NCBI RefSeq assembly: GCF_932526225.1
Contig: NC_064038.1
Coordinates: 434,001 to 498,000 of the forward strand
From: Nematostella vectensis
Lineage: Eukaryota; Cnidaria; Anthozoa; Actiniaria; Edwardsiidae
Direction of reading: 5' to 3'
DNA: 64,000 bases
This document shows, piece by piece, positions 13,558-25,680 of this stretch. The notes beneath the pieces are model-generated. The model searched no databases. It saw only the letters and a program-made list of their open reading frames with translations, and had not been told where the DNA came from. How positions within the stretch are numbered: the first letter of the stretch is position 1; the number at the start of each line of letters is the position of its first letter. The translations under genes were made by a program, and so were the position numbers.

Positions 13558-15243
13558 ATTGTAACCAACTATTGTAACCAATTATCGTAAACCAACTTGA
13601 CTGCAAAACACTATTAGGCATTTCTTTCATGTGACTGCATAGTTGACATGTCAACATCTAGAGGGGCTTCACCCAACAAGGAATCATGGGGGACCATGAA
13701 AGCACGGTGTCGCGGAAAATTTTCCTGCCCCATTTATCAGGAACATCTGTGCAGCCGATGCCCTTAGTTGGATGGGGTGCACAGGTGTTTTGGGTATGGC
13801 CCTGAAGATGGCACAGTGACCACAAGATGTATCTGAATGAAACTATATACTTATTTCAAATTTTAAAAACATGTGAGTGTTACTTACTTGGTTACAGTAG
13901 TTCTTTTGAATATTATTATTTACGTGTATAATTTAGATGAGTAATAAATACTTCTCGTTTGTCTCGTAGAGCTTGTATCGTTCCTCCTAAATAACAAACA
14001 AAATAATGTGTTTTATTATCTTGGTGCAAAGGAATCTACAGTAGTTTTGAAATCAAATAATTGTTTTACTATTAACACACTTGTTCTTTCAACCAGTTTG
14101 TTGGTCTCACAATAAGACTTTTAATAAACTGGTATCCCTCCCCTCTCCACTCAATAAAGGGTCAGCGTCATGGCACTGCGCATGTCTGGAGTCAGTGTTT
14201 ATTGTAGGCTTTCAATTGCCTACACGCAGTTGAACTTTAATAGTTGTCAATGCTTTGTTAAAATAATATTCGATATTTTACTGAATGTTTATTGACAGTT
14301 TGTGGGCATTTCCTTTGAATGCAAGTCTTCCACATGTACCAAAGGCTCATAGGTCAACATTAGAATTTGACTGAAATTCATTGTGTCCTGGCCGGAGAGC
14401 TATTGCAAAGCTCTTCATCACACTGCACTTTTAAGCATATTCTATGTATGCTTCTTTGTACAAAATGTACCCCTCCTAATAAAACATTAAAGATCACATA
14501 ACTTGTTTACTTCCTCGACTCTATGCTTTTTATTTTTGTTCTCTTACTAGGAAAATATCGAATACAAATAATCAGTTAAGCTAGCAAGCTCATTTTGCTA
14601 GCTGTATATAATGCATATCAGGCCTGTATCTTTAGTATCCTGGATCAGGTAGACGAACCTATGTCACACCACTTTTTTGATGAGTATTATAAAAAAAAAT
14701 ACTAAAAAACGTTATCTTGAACTGTGTAAAAAAAAAAACATAGAAAAAAAAGGCCATTGGCCTGGGATCGAACCCGGCCTAAAGAACAAAACGGAAACCA
14801 TACATACGGATTACCCAATCGTTATGGCAGCACAAGGCTTTTACGGAAGGCTGTAAAGAACCCGAAGGCCCCAAGCACCGATATTTCCGGCGAATATGCT
14901 GTATAACACTCTTGCAAGGTATTCCAACCCGCGCATTAATGGGGAGGACAATAACCAGGATCCCAGGCCTGTAATACGGTTACGCCACGCACAGCTCGCT
15001 GAGATATAGGATGAAAAAAAAAATACAGGTCTATGTGGGCGTTTTGGGTCCCTTGGGGGCTCGCTATGTCGGCGTGGCATCGTAACGCACGCGGGCGCAT
15101 TGTCCTTTATTGTGTACAGAATGTCTCTGTCGTTTTTTGCTTTACTTTTAGTTTTGCTTTATTATTATTATTATTTTTGTCTTTTTATTTACAGTTCTAT
15201 ATACAGTATTTGACCATAGCTATGATAACAATTATTCAAAATT
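13558..15243 (+). repeat. L unit 9 (dimer member a)
   Basis: Near-identical to unit 11 (offset 3370 bp). Diagnostic variants are CACAGGTGTTTTGGG, TTCAATTGCCTACACGC and GAGATATAGG. Confidence 0.92.
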
Positions 15244-16927
15244 ATTGTAACCAACTATTGTAACCAATTATCGTAAACCAACTTGACTGCAAAACACTAT
15301 TAGGCATTTCTTTCATGTGACTGCATAGTTGACATGTCAACATCTAGAGGGGCTTCACCCAACAAGGAATCATGGGGGACCATGAAAGCACGGTGTCGCG
15401 GAAAATTTTCCTGCCCCATTTATCAGGAACATCTGTGCAGCCGATGCCCTTAATTGGATGGGGTGCACAGGTGCTTTGGGTATGGCCCTGAAGATGGCAC
15501 AGTGACCACAAGATGTATCTGAATGAAACTATATACTTATTTCAAATTTTAAAAACATGTGAGTGTTACTTACTTTGTTACAGTAGTTCTTTTGAATATT
15601 ATTATTTACGTGTATAATTTAGATGAGTAATAAATACTTCTCATTTGTCTCGTAGAGCTTGTATCGTTCCTCCTAATTAACAAACAAAATAATGTGTTTT
15701 ATTATCTTGGTGCAAAGGAATCTACAGTAGTTTTGTAATCAAATAATTGTTTTACTATTAACACACTTGTTCTTTCAACCAGTTTGTTGGTCTCACAATT
15801 AGACTTTTAATAAACTGGTATCCCTCCCCTCTCCACTCATTAAAGGGTCAGCGTCATGGCACTGCGCATGTCTGGAGTCAGTGTTTATTGTAGGCTTTCA
15901 ATTGTCTGCACACAGTTGAACTTTAATAGTTGTCAATGCTTTGATAAAATAATATTCGTTATCTTACTGAATGTTTATTGACAGTTTGTGGGCATTACCT
16001 TTCAATGCAAGTCTTCCACATGTACCAAAGGCTCATAGGTCAACATTAGAATTTGACTGAAATCCATTGTGTCCTGGCCGGAGAGCTATTGCAAAGCTCT
16101 TCATCACACTGCACTTTTAAGCATATTCTATGTATGCTTCTTTGTACAAAATGTACCCCTCCTAATAAAACATTAAAGATAACATAACTTGTTTACTTCC
16201 TCGACTCTTTGCTTTTTATTTTTATTCTCTTACTAGGAAAATATCGAATACAAATAATCAGTAAAGCTAGCAAGCTCATTTTGCTAGCTGTATATAATGC
16301 ATATCAGGCCTGTATCTTTAGTATCCTGGATCAGGTAGACATACCTATGTCACACCTCTTTTTTGATGAGTATTATAAAAAAATACTAAAAAACGTTATC
16401 TTGAACCGTATAAAAAAAACATAGAAAAAAAAAGGCCATTGGCCTGGGATCGAACCCGGCCTAAAGAACAAAACGGAAACCATACATACGGATTACCGAA
16501 TCGGTATGGCAGCACAAGGCTTTTACGGGAGGCTGTAAAGAACCCGAAGGCCCCAAGCACCGATATTTCCGGCGAATATACTGTACAACACTCTTGCAAG
16601 GTATTCCAACCCGCGCATTAATGGGGAGGACAATAACCAGGATCCCAGGCCTGTAATACGGTTACGCCACGCACAGCTCGCTGAGATATGGGATGAAAAA
16701 AAAAATACAGGTCTATGTGGGCGTTTTGGGTCCCTTGGGGGCTCGCTATTTCGGCGTGGCATCGTAACGCACGCGAGCGCATTGTCTTTTATTGTGTACA
16801 GAATGTCTCTGTCGTTTTTTGCTTTACTTTTAGTTTTGCTTTATTTTTATTATTATTTTTTTGTCTTTTTATTTACAGTTCTTTGTACAGTATTTGACCA
16901 TAGCTATGATAAAAATTATTCAAAATT
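15244..16927 (+). repeat. L unit 10 (dimer member b)
   Basis: Near-identical to unit 12 over their shared length. Diagnostic variants are TTAATTGGATGG, CTTTGATAAAATAATATTCG and GAACCGTATAAAAAAAAC. Confidence 0.92.
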
Positions 16928-18613
16928 ATTGTAACCAACTATTGTAACCAATTATCGTAAACCAACTTGACTGCAAAACACTATTAGGCATTTCTTTCAT
17001 GTGACTGCATAGTTGACATGTCAACATCTAGAGGGGCTTCACCCAACAAGGAATCATGGGGGACCATGAAAGCACGGTGTCGCGGAAAATTTTCCTGCCC
17101 CATTTATCAGGAACATCTGTGCAGCCGATGCCCTTAGTTGGATGGGGTGCACAGGTGTTTTGGGTATGGCCCTGAAGATGGCACAGTGACCACAAGATGT
17201 ATCTGAATGAAACTATATACTTATTTCAAATTTTAAAAACATGTGAGTGTTACTTACTTGGTTACAGTAGTTCTTTTGAATATTATTATTTACGTGTATA
17301 ATTTAGATGAGTAATAAATACTTCTCGTTTGTCTCGTAGAGCTTGTATCGTTCCTCCTAAATAACAAACAAAATAATGTGTTTTATTATCTTGGTGCAAA
17401 GGAATCTACAGTAGTTTTGAAATCAAATAATTGTTTTACTATTAACACACTTGTTCTTTCAACCAGTTTGTTGGTCTCACAATTAGACTTTTAATAAACT
17501 GGTATCCCTCCCCTCTCCACTCAATAAAGGGTCAGCGTCATGGCACTGCGCATGTCTGGAGTCAGTGTTTATTGTAGGCTTTCAATTGCCTACACGCAGT
17601 TGAACTTTAATAGTTGTCAATGCTTTGTTAAAATAATATTCGATATTTTACTGAATGTTTATTGACAGTTTGTGGGCATTTCCTTTGAATGCAAGTCTTC
17701 CACATGTACCAAAGGCTCATAGGTCAACATTAGAATTTGACTGAAATTCATTGTGTCCTGGCCGGAGAGCTATTGCAAAGCTCTTCATCACACTGCACTT
17801 TTAAGCATATTCTATGTATGCTTCTTTGTACAAAATGTACCCCTCCTAATAAAACATTAAAGATCACATAACTTGTTTACTTCCTCGACTCTATGCTTTT
17901 TATTTTTGTTCTCTTACTAGGAAAATATCGAATACAAATAATCAGTTAAGCTAGCAAGCTCATTTTGCTAGCTGTATATAATGCATATCAGGCCTGTATC
18001 TTTAGTATCCTGGATCAGGTAGACGAACCTATGTCACACCACTTTTTTGATGAGTATTATAAAAAAAAATACTAAAAAACGTTATCTTGAACTGTGTAAA
18101 AAAAAAAACATAGAAAAAAAAGGCCATTGGCCTGGGATCGAACCCGGCCTAAAGAACAAAACGGAAACCATACATACGGATTACCCAATCGTTATGGCAG
18201 CACAAGGCTTTTACGGAAGGCTGTAAAGAACCCGAAGGCCCCAAGCACCGATATTTCCGGCGAATATGCTGTATAACACTCTTGCAAGGTATTCCAACCC
18301 GCGCATTAATGGGGAGGACAATAACCAGGATCCCAGGCCTGTAATACGGTTACGCCACGCACAGCTCGCTGAGATATAGGATGAAAAAAAAAATACAGGT
18401 CTATGTGGGCGTTTTGGGTCCCTTGGGGGCTCGCTATGTCGGCGTGGCATCGTAACGCACGCGGGCGCATTGTCCTTTATTGTGTACAGAATGTTTCTGT
18501 CGTTTTTTGCTTTACTTTTAGTTTTGCTTTATTATTATTATTATTTTTGTCTTTTTATTTACAGTTCTATATACAGTATTTGACCATAGCTATGATAACA
18601 ATTATTCAAAATT
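16928..18613 (+). repeat. L unit 11 (copy of unit 9)
   Basis: I see only isolated differences from unit 9, for example CACAATTAGAC against CACAATAAGAC near 17481/14111, and ATGTTTCTG against ATGTCTCTG near 18491/15121. Confidence 0.92.
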
Positions 18614-20042
18614 ATTGTAACCAACTATTGTAACCAATTATCGTAAACCAACTTGACTGCAAAACACTATTAGGCATTTCTTTCATGTGACTGCATAGTT
18701 GACATGTCAACATCTAGAGGGGCTTCACCCAACAAGGAATCATGGGGGACCATGAAAGCACGGTGTCGCGGAAAATTTTCCTGCCCCATTTATCAGGAAC
18801 ATCTGTGCAGCCGATGCCCTTAATTGGATGGGGTGCACAGGTGCTTTGGGTATGGCCCTGAAGATGGCACAGTGACCACAAGATGTATCTGAATGAAACT
18901 ATATACTTATTTCAAATTTTAAAAACATGTGAGTGTTACTTACTTTGTTACAGTAGTTCTTTTGAATATTATTATTTACGTGTATAATTTAGATGAGTAA
19001 TAAATACTTCTCATTTGTCTCGTAGAGCTTGTATCGTTCCTCCTAATTAACAAACAAAATAATGTGTTTTATTATCTTGGTGCAAAGGAATCTACAGTAG
19101 TTTTGTAATCAAATAATTGTTTTACTATTAACACACTTGTTCTTTCAACCAGTTTGTTGGTCTCACAATTAGACTTTTAATAAACTGGTATCCCTCCCCT
19201 CTCCACTCATTAAAGGGTCAGCGTCATGGCACTGCGCATGTCTGGAGTCAGTGTTTATTGTAGGCTTTCAATTGTCTGCACACAGTTGAACTTTAATAGT
19301 TGTCAATGCTTTGATAAAATAATATTCGTTATCTTACTGAATGTTTATTGACAGTTTGTGGGCATTACCTTTCAATGCAAGTCTTCCACATGTACCAAAG
19401 GCTCATAGGTCAACATTAGAATTTGACTGAAATCCATTGTGTCCTGGCCGGAGAGCTATTGCAAAGCTCTTCATCACACTGCACTTTTAAGCATATTCTA
19501 TGTATGCTTCTTTGTACAAAATGTACCCCTCCTAATAAAACATTAAAGATAACATAACTTGTTTACTTCCTCGACTCTTTGCTTTTTATTTTTATTCTCT
19601 TACTAGGAAAATATCGAATACAAATAATCAGTAAAGCTAGCAAGCTCATTTTGCTAGCTGTATATAATGCATATCAGGCCTGTATCTTTAGTATCCTGGA
19701 TCAGGTAGACATACCTATGTCACACCTCTTTTTTGATGAGTATTATAAAAAAATACTAAAAAACGTTATCTTGAACCGTATAAAAAAAACATAGAAAAAA
19801 AAAGGCCATTGGCCTGGGATCGAACCCGGCCTAAAGAACAAAACGGAAACCATACATACGGATTACCGAATCGGTATGGCAGCACAAGGCTTTTACGGGA
19901 GGCTGTAAAGAACCCGAAGGCCCCAAGCACCGATATTTCCGGCGAATATACTGTACAACACTCTTGCAAGGTATTCCAACCCGCGCATTAATGGGGAGGA
20001 CAATAACCAGGATCCCAGGCCTGTAATACGGTTACGCCACGC
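18614..20042 (+). repeat. L unit 12, truncated copy of unit 10
   Basis: Matches unit 10 until about 20042, inside the conserved block (GCAAAGCTCGCC against GCACAGCTCGCT). Beyond that point the sequence continues as the diverged M type, so this is the L/M switch point. Confidence 0.88.
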
Positions 20043-20449
20043 AAAGCTCGCCAAGATATAGGATGAAAAAAAAAATACAGGTCTATTTGGGCGTCTTGAA
20101 TCCCTTAGGGGCTGGCTATGTCGGCGCGTGGCATCGTAACGCACGGGCGCATTGTCTTTTATCGTGTACAGGACATCAAAGAAGCGAAAAAGAAAAACGC
20201 TGTTCTGGGAACCGTTTTTCTTATTTAATATCATGTAAAAAGCATAAAATAAATAGAAATACATAAAGTGCGATTTGGCGATTCTCTTTTTTTTTTGTAG
20301 AGCTTATTAAGCTATTTACCGGTCTAAATATTCGTAAAGAAAATCAAAAATGCAATTAAAGATGTAAGGGGGAGAGGTTTGTAAAATCGCATAGAATATC
20401 TACAAAATTCCCAATACTGTCTACGCTGAATAAGTAAAGCTGTATTTCA

Positions 20450-20754
20450 CTTTAAAGGGACAGCGCCATGGTACTGCGCGTGTCAGAGTTTATTGTTGGC
20501 TTTTAATCGTCTACAGATAGTTGAACTTTTTAAAAGCTGTCAATACCTTGATAAAACAATATATGCAATATCTTATTGAAAGCAATATTTTATAGAAACT
20601 ATGTTTATTTACAGTTTGTGGTCATTTTCTTTGAATTTAAGTCTGCCACATGTACCAAAAGCTCATACGTCAGTATTAGAGTTTACTAAATTTCATTGTG
20701 TTAAGGTCAGAGAGCTATTGCAAAGCACTTACCATGCCACTGTCCCTTTAAAAG
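20450..20754. mobile_element. MITE-like element in M unit 1
   Basis: About 305 bp with imperfect terminal inverted repeats: CTTTAAAGGGACAGCGCCAT at the left, and ATGCCACTGTCCCTTTAAAAG at the right read as its reverse complement. It has no coding capacity, as expected for a non-autonomous DNA transposon. A target-site duplication is unclear because the TTTAAA ends are themselves low in complexity. Confidence 0.6.
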
Positions 20755-22090
20755 GCTGTAAAAAATAGCTGAAGGGGGTCTCTGTTGGTTTTGTTTTATT
20801 TTTAGTTTTCTTTTATTATTATTATTTTTTTTGTGGGGCGAGGGGAGGAATTCAGCTTAAAATAGCAAGTGGTCAATTCAAGCAACTAAGCAACTAGTAC
20901 AAAAGATGTTGGTTTTGCAGTCTTTTATTCAATACTTTCAAGGTTATCATTCAATTCTGTAGTTTGACTGGAAATATATATATTTTTTCTATTCATTTAC
21001 ATATCTCCAGTGTGACCATAGCTATGATTACAATTATTTATAACAATTTTACCTACTAACAGAAACCAACTTGACTGCAAAACACTCACTGTGAAGCATT
21101 AAATATTAGGCATTTCTTTCATGTGGCTGTGAGGTTGACCTGTCAACATCTACAGGGGCCACACTCAACTCGGAATCATGTGGTTCCATGAAAGCACTGT
21201 GTCGCAGAACCTTTTCCTGCCCTCCTTACCCTCCTTCATCAGGAACACCTGTGCAGCCGACAACCTTAGGTGGATGGGGTGCACAGTTGCTTTGGGTGTG
21301 GCCCTGAAGATGGCACAGTGACCACAAGATGTACCAGAATGAAATTGTATATACTGTAAAAACATGTGAGTAGAAAACAGTCAATAGCCATGGAATTTTT
21401 AGTGTGTTGTTGTACATGTTATACATGTTTTAGGATTAACTTAATTACTTACAGTAGTTTTTTTTAATATAATTTTTTACTGGTATAATTTAGATGAGTA
21501 ATGCATACTTCTCATCGGCCTTGTAGAACTCTCCTCGTTCCTCCTAAATAACAAACAAAATGATGTTTGTTATTATCTTGGTGCAAAGAAATCTACAGTA
21601 GTTTTGTAATCAGATAATTGTTTTTCCTTCAACATTTACCTGTTAATTCAAAAGCTCTCCCTTGAGTTTGCTTGTCTCAGAAATAGACCTTGTTTGATAA
21701 ACAAAGACATATTACTAACTTATTCAATAATAAGTAACAACTGCAATATTGTACTCTCCCCCTGCTAATGTTGACATCAGTAAATCTAGCGAGCTTTATG
21801 CTAGATGTATGATGTATACCAGGCTTGTATCCTCCAGGTCCATTTCCATACTCCGTGAAGGCTTCTGAAACCATCTTGGATTACAGAATTGCAAAGCATT
21901 CTGGGAGATCCGGAGAAAAATTCACGAGGGGGAGGGCCAGTCATCACTCCCCTCCCCAAAGTCAGATGGTTGTTTGGATTGTCTGGGTTTTTATTTGTTT
22001 TGTTTTTTCTTCTTATTTTTCCGCAAAACTACACAGGAGTGAGCGTGGTTAAGCACTACGATAAAAAAAGAATAGAAAAAAAAAAAGAAA

Positions 22091-22181
22091 AAAAAAAAAG
22101 GCCATTGGCATGGGATCGAACCAGACCTAAAAAACAAAACGGAAACCATACATACGGATTACCCAATCGGTATGGCAGCAC
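22091..22181 (-). ncRNA. tRNA-like Pol III unit in M unit 1
   Basis: Same arrangement as in the L repeats. The B box core (GGTTCGATCCC, plus-strand start about 22112) is intact, but the T-arm is weakened because GGCCTGGG has become GGCATGGG and CCCGG has become CCAGA. This copy looks more decayed. Confidence 0.5.
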
Positions 22182-22335
22182 AAGGCTTTTACGGAAGGCT
22201 GTGAAGAACCCGAAGGCCCCAAGCACCGATATTTCCGGCGAATATGCTGTAAAACACTCTTGCAAGGTATTCCAACCCGCGCATTAATGGAGAGGACTAA
22301 CCAGGATCCCAGGCCTGTAATACGGTTAGGCCACG

Positions 22336-24266
22336 TACAGCTCGCCGAGATATAGAATGAAAAAGAAAATAGAGGTCTATTTTGGCGTCTGGAATCCCTT
22401 GGGGGCTTGCTATGTCGGCGCGTGGCATCGTAACGCACGGGCGCATTGTCTTTTATTGTGTACAGGACATCAAAGAAGCGAAAAAGAAAAACGCTGTTCT
22501 GGGAACCGTTTTTTTTTTTTAATATCATGTAAAAAGCATAAAATAAATAGAAATAAATAAAGTGCGATTTGGCGATTCTCTTTTTCTTTGTAGAGCTTAT
22601 TAATCTATTCACCGGCCTAAATATTCATAAAAAAAATCAAAAATGCAATTAAAGACGTAAGGGGGGGAGGTTTGTAAAATCGCATAGAATATCGACAAAA
22701 TCAGCAATACTGTCTACGCTGACTAAGTAAAGCTGTATTTCACTTTAAAGGGACAGCGCCATGGTACTGCGCATGTCAGAGTTTATTGTTGGCTTTTTAT
22801 CGTCTACAGATAGTTGAACTTTTTAAAAGCTGTCAATACCTTGTTAAAATAATATGCAATATTTTATTGAAAGCAATATTTTATAGAAACTATGTTTATT
22901 TACAGTTTGTGGTTATTTTCTTTGAATTTAAGTCTGCCACATGTACTAAAAGCTCATACGTCAGTATTAGAGTTTACTAAATTTCATTGTGTCAAGGTCA
23001 GAGAGCTATTGCAAAGCACTTACCATGCCACTGTCCCTTTAAAAGGCTGTAAAAAAAATAGCTGAAGGGGGTCTCTGTTGGTTTTGTTTTATTTTTAGTT
23101 TTCTTTTATTATTATTGTTTTTTTGTGGGGCGAGGGGAGGAATTCAGCTTAAAATAGCAAGTGGTCAATTCAAGCAACTAAGCAACTAGTACAAAAGATG
23201 TTGGTTTTGCAGTCTTTTATTCAATACTTTCAAGGTTATCATTCAATTCTGTAGTTTGACTGGAAATATATATATTTTTTCTATTTATTTACATATCTCC
23301 AGTGTGACCATAGCTATGATTACAATTATTTATAACAATTTTACCTACTAACAGAAACCAACTTGACTGCAAAACACTAACTGTGAAGCATTAAATAATA
23401 GGCATTTCTTTCATGTGGCTGTGAGGTTGACCTGTCAACATCTACAAGGGCAACACCAATATCGGAATCATGTGGTTTCATGAAAGCACTGTGTCGCAGA
23501 ACCTTTTCCTGCCCTCCTTAACCTCCTTCATCAGGAACACCTGTGCAGCCGACACCCTTAGGTGGATGGGGTGCACAGGTGCTTTGGGTGTGGCCCTGAA
23601 GATGGCACAGTGACCACAAGATGTACCAGAATGAAATTGTATATACTGTAAAAACATGTGAGTAGAAAACAGTCAATAGCCATGGAATTTTTAGTGTGTT
23701 GTTGTACATGTTATACATGTTTCAGGATTAACTTAATTACTTACAGTAGTTTTTTTTAATATAATTTTTTACTGGTATAATTTAGATGAGTAATGCATAC
23801 TTCTCATCGGCCTTGTAGAACTCGTCTCGTTCCTCCTAAATAACAATCAAAATGATGTTTGTTATTATCTTGGTGCAAAGAAATCTACAGTAGTTTTGTA
23901 ATCAGATAATTGTTTTTCCTTCAACACTTACCTGTTAATTCAAAAGCTCTCCCTTGAGTTTGCTTGTCTCAGAAATAGATCTTGTTTGATAAACAAAGAC
24001 ATGTTACTAACTTATTCTATAATAGGTAACAACTGCAATATTGTACTCTCCCCCTGCTAATGTTGACATCAGTAAATCTAGCGAGCTTTATGCTAGATGT
24101 ATGATGTATACCAGGCTTGTATCCTCCAGGTCCATTTCCATACTCCGTGAAGGCTTCTGAAACCATCTTGGATTACAGAATTGCAAAGCATTCTGGGAGA
24201 TCCGGAGAAAAATTCACGAGGGAGAGAGCCAGTCAACACTCCTCTCCCCAAAGTCAGATGGTTGTT
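22336..24266 (+). repeat. M unit 2, 3'-truncated
   Basis: Parallels M unit 1 until AGTCAGATGGTTGTTT (about 24250), then breaks into single-copy sequence before reaching the tRNA-like block. It is the last satellite copy of the left cluster. Confidence 0.88.
22743..23045. mobile_element. MITE-like element in M unit 2
   Basis: Copy of the 20450-20754 element, with the same CTTTAAAGGGACAG termini. It was carried along with the unit duplication and is not an independent insertion. Confidence 0.6.
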
Positions 24267-24650
24267 TATAAGTCTTTTCACCCCAAAGCCAAACAAATAA
24301 ATTTCTGGTCATACAAACCCAGAAAAGCAGTGTAAACAATTTTGAAAACAATTTGGTTTCAGAAAAGACAGCATTTAGGAGAGCTGTGGTGATTCATTAG
24401 AAAATTATTTTCTCATCCAGGCAAAGCCAAACAAGAAAAATCACCATGAATCCACCTTTGCTTGCAAATATCCATAAGCACAGCACTCAATTATGCCCCA
24501 ATAGACTCCATGATGTCCTAGGACACTCTCCCAATATGATCATACCTGTATTTTTAAGAAAAATACAAGCAACCATCAATTTCTGCTCGTATAAGCACAG
24601 TGACAAGGGATTAAATATGAGACCGCAAAGCTACACCGCGGCAGAACGAC
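24267..24650. other. Single-copy DNA, no gene seen
   Basis: Begins where M unit 2 breaks off. It has AT-rich stretches and no convincing coding frame or repeat. A 91-codon frame at 24446-24721 starts here but has no recognisable composition or motif. Confidence 0.5.
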
Positions 24651-24690
24651 TGCGCATGCGCGAGACAAGAGTCATTCAAAATGGCGAACG
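24651..24690 (+). promoter_or_regulatory. Possible NRF1-type promoter
   Basis: TGCGCATGCGC at 24651-24661 matches the palindromic NRF1 site typical of animal TATA-less promoters. Twenty bases later comes AAAATGGCG, a good start context and YY1-like core. This is the only CpG-rich patch in the single-copy region. Strand and activity are inferred. Confidence 0.35.
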
Positions 24691-24833
24691 AAACACGAGT
24701 TTCCCAAAGCTGTTACAATAAACACAAACGTTTGGCTCAAAATGGACTTAACGGGAGCAAAAAAATACACATACACCAAGAAAATGTACTCGTGTTAAGG
24801 TTCCAGGAAGATTTTTTGCTGGATCAAGGGTAA
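24681..24833 (+). CDS. Possible short first exon (about 50 codons)
   Basis: An ATG in good context (AAAATGGCG) just downstream of the NRF1-like palindrome opens a 50-codon frame beginning MANETRVSQS and ending in FLLDQG before TAA at 24831. AAGG|GTAAAA at about 24830 would also serve as a splice donor, so this could be a first coding exon. I see no matching downstream plus-strand exon; the DNA beyond is the antisense of the minus-strand gene. It could equally be chance. Confidence 0.25.
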   Translation: MANETRVSQSCYNKHKRLAQNGLNGSKKIHIHQENVLVLRFQEDFLLDQG

Positions 24834-24889
24834 AATCCTCAAGTTTGACGGCGTTTGTGGGATTTGCTGGCACTCTAAACTCAAAAGTT

Positions 24890-25680
24890 CTACTGCTGCC
24901 GTGAAAACGAGACAAATGTCAGGGAGCAAACATCAAATGTGGGCGAGATTAGTTTCTTTATATTCCTGAGGAATTCTTCCAAGTCAGCCTTGGGACTCAT
25001 TCCGGTCATCGCTCCAAAGTTATGGCCGTGTGCATAGTGTAGATGGCTATCTAGAACATAGATCTTTGAATCGTGTCCGACGAGAGATATTGTCATTCAA
25101 TTAGCTATGACTATTGCTGCTAAGTTCTGTTCGCGATCAAGCCTTTGCAGATAAAATGCAAGTGAACTTTGAGGAACCTGTGGATTAGCTGATGTAATTG
25201 ACAGATCGAGAGTGTCTTCAAGAGAAACAGTCCCAATGACTGAATCTAGATGTGGTTTTGCCTCAACAACACTAAAGAATGGAGACCCGCAACCATTTGT
25301 CACAGTGTCATATATGCTGTTGCCATGAACAATTGCAGATAACATCATTGAAAGCCAATGAGGGTTTATGGGAGGACCACGGCTGAGCTGTATACTGGTT
25401 CGGTTTGCAGAAGTGATATATGAATGGGCCAAAATTAGTGAGATAAAAGTACATGCATTAGATCCATTTCTTCCAAGTAGAGTTGACTGAGATATGTAAG
25501 GAGGAAAGAACCAAAATGTAGATGAACCAACTGGATGAGTGGTAACTTGGATGTCAATTGCCTGTAAAGGTGCAGCCTGGTGATTGGGAACATTGTGTCG
25601 CAGTTGTGGTTGTGCAACAACAAATGAATTTAACTCCCTGTCAATGTGGGATTCCCATTGTGCAGAGTCATAGTATTCAG
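24890..25680 (-). CDS. Exon g, second part: papain-like Cys/His domain
   Basis: After the frame change the reading runs YYDSAQWESHIDREL through PYISQSTLLGRNGSN to ACTFISLILAH. The Cys at that point sits at a helix start as in papain-fold proteases. Further on come HWLSMMLSAIVHGNSIYD and YVLDSHLHYAHGHNFGAM, a DSHxH box that could supply the catalytic His. A TGA at 25097-25099 interrupts the frame between these boxes, just before MTISLVGHD. Cys and His boxes about 150 residues apart suggest a deubiquitinase-like fold, which would pair logically with the RING finger. This is a motif-level inference only. Confidence 0.55.

Larger units (their letters stand above)
1..20042 (+). repeat. Satellite array L, ~1.69 kb tandem repeat
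   Basis: Twelve head-to-tail units start at 1, 1695, 3390, 5085, 6774, 8466, 10174, 11872, 13558, 15244, 16928 and 18614, anchored on ATTGTAACCAACTATTG. Unit length is 1684-1708 bp, and most differences come from A/T homopolymers. Each unit has an AT-rich part, a degenerate MITE-like part, an A-run and a GC-richer tRNA-like block. The array begins before base 1. No reading frame in it looks like a real gene: the 60-120 codon frames recur only because the DNA recurs. Confidence 0.97.
20043..22335 (+). repeat. M unit 1, ~2.29 kb related repeat
   Basis: Recurs at offset of about 2290-2294 bp as M unit 2 (anchor GGACATCAAAGAAGCG at 20171 and 22465). Compared with L it has extra DNA at about 20170-20440 and 20760-21060. 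That extra DNA is also found, inverted, in family U. It holds a MITE-like element (20450-20754), and its final ~280 bp is the conserved tRNA-like block. Confidence 0.88.

Noticed and set aside
127-13564. Recurring 60-118 codon frames in array L
   Set aside because: They recur because the DNA repeats, overlap in opposite strands, include homopolymer stretches and change with A-run length. Peptides such as GIEPG are translations of the tRNA-like B box.
1-20042. 5S rRNA, histone or snRNA gene cluster as the reason for the array
   Set aside because: No 5S, histone-fold or snRNA landmark is present in any unit.
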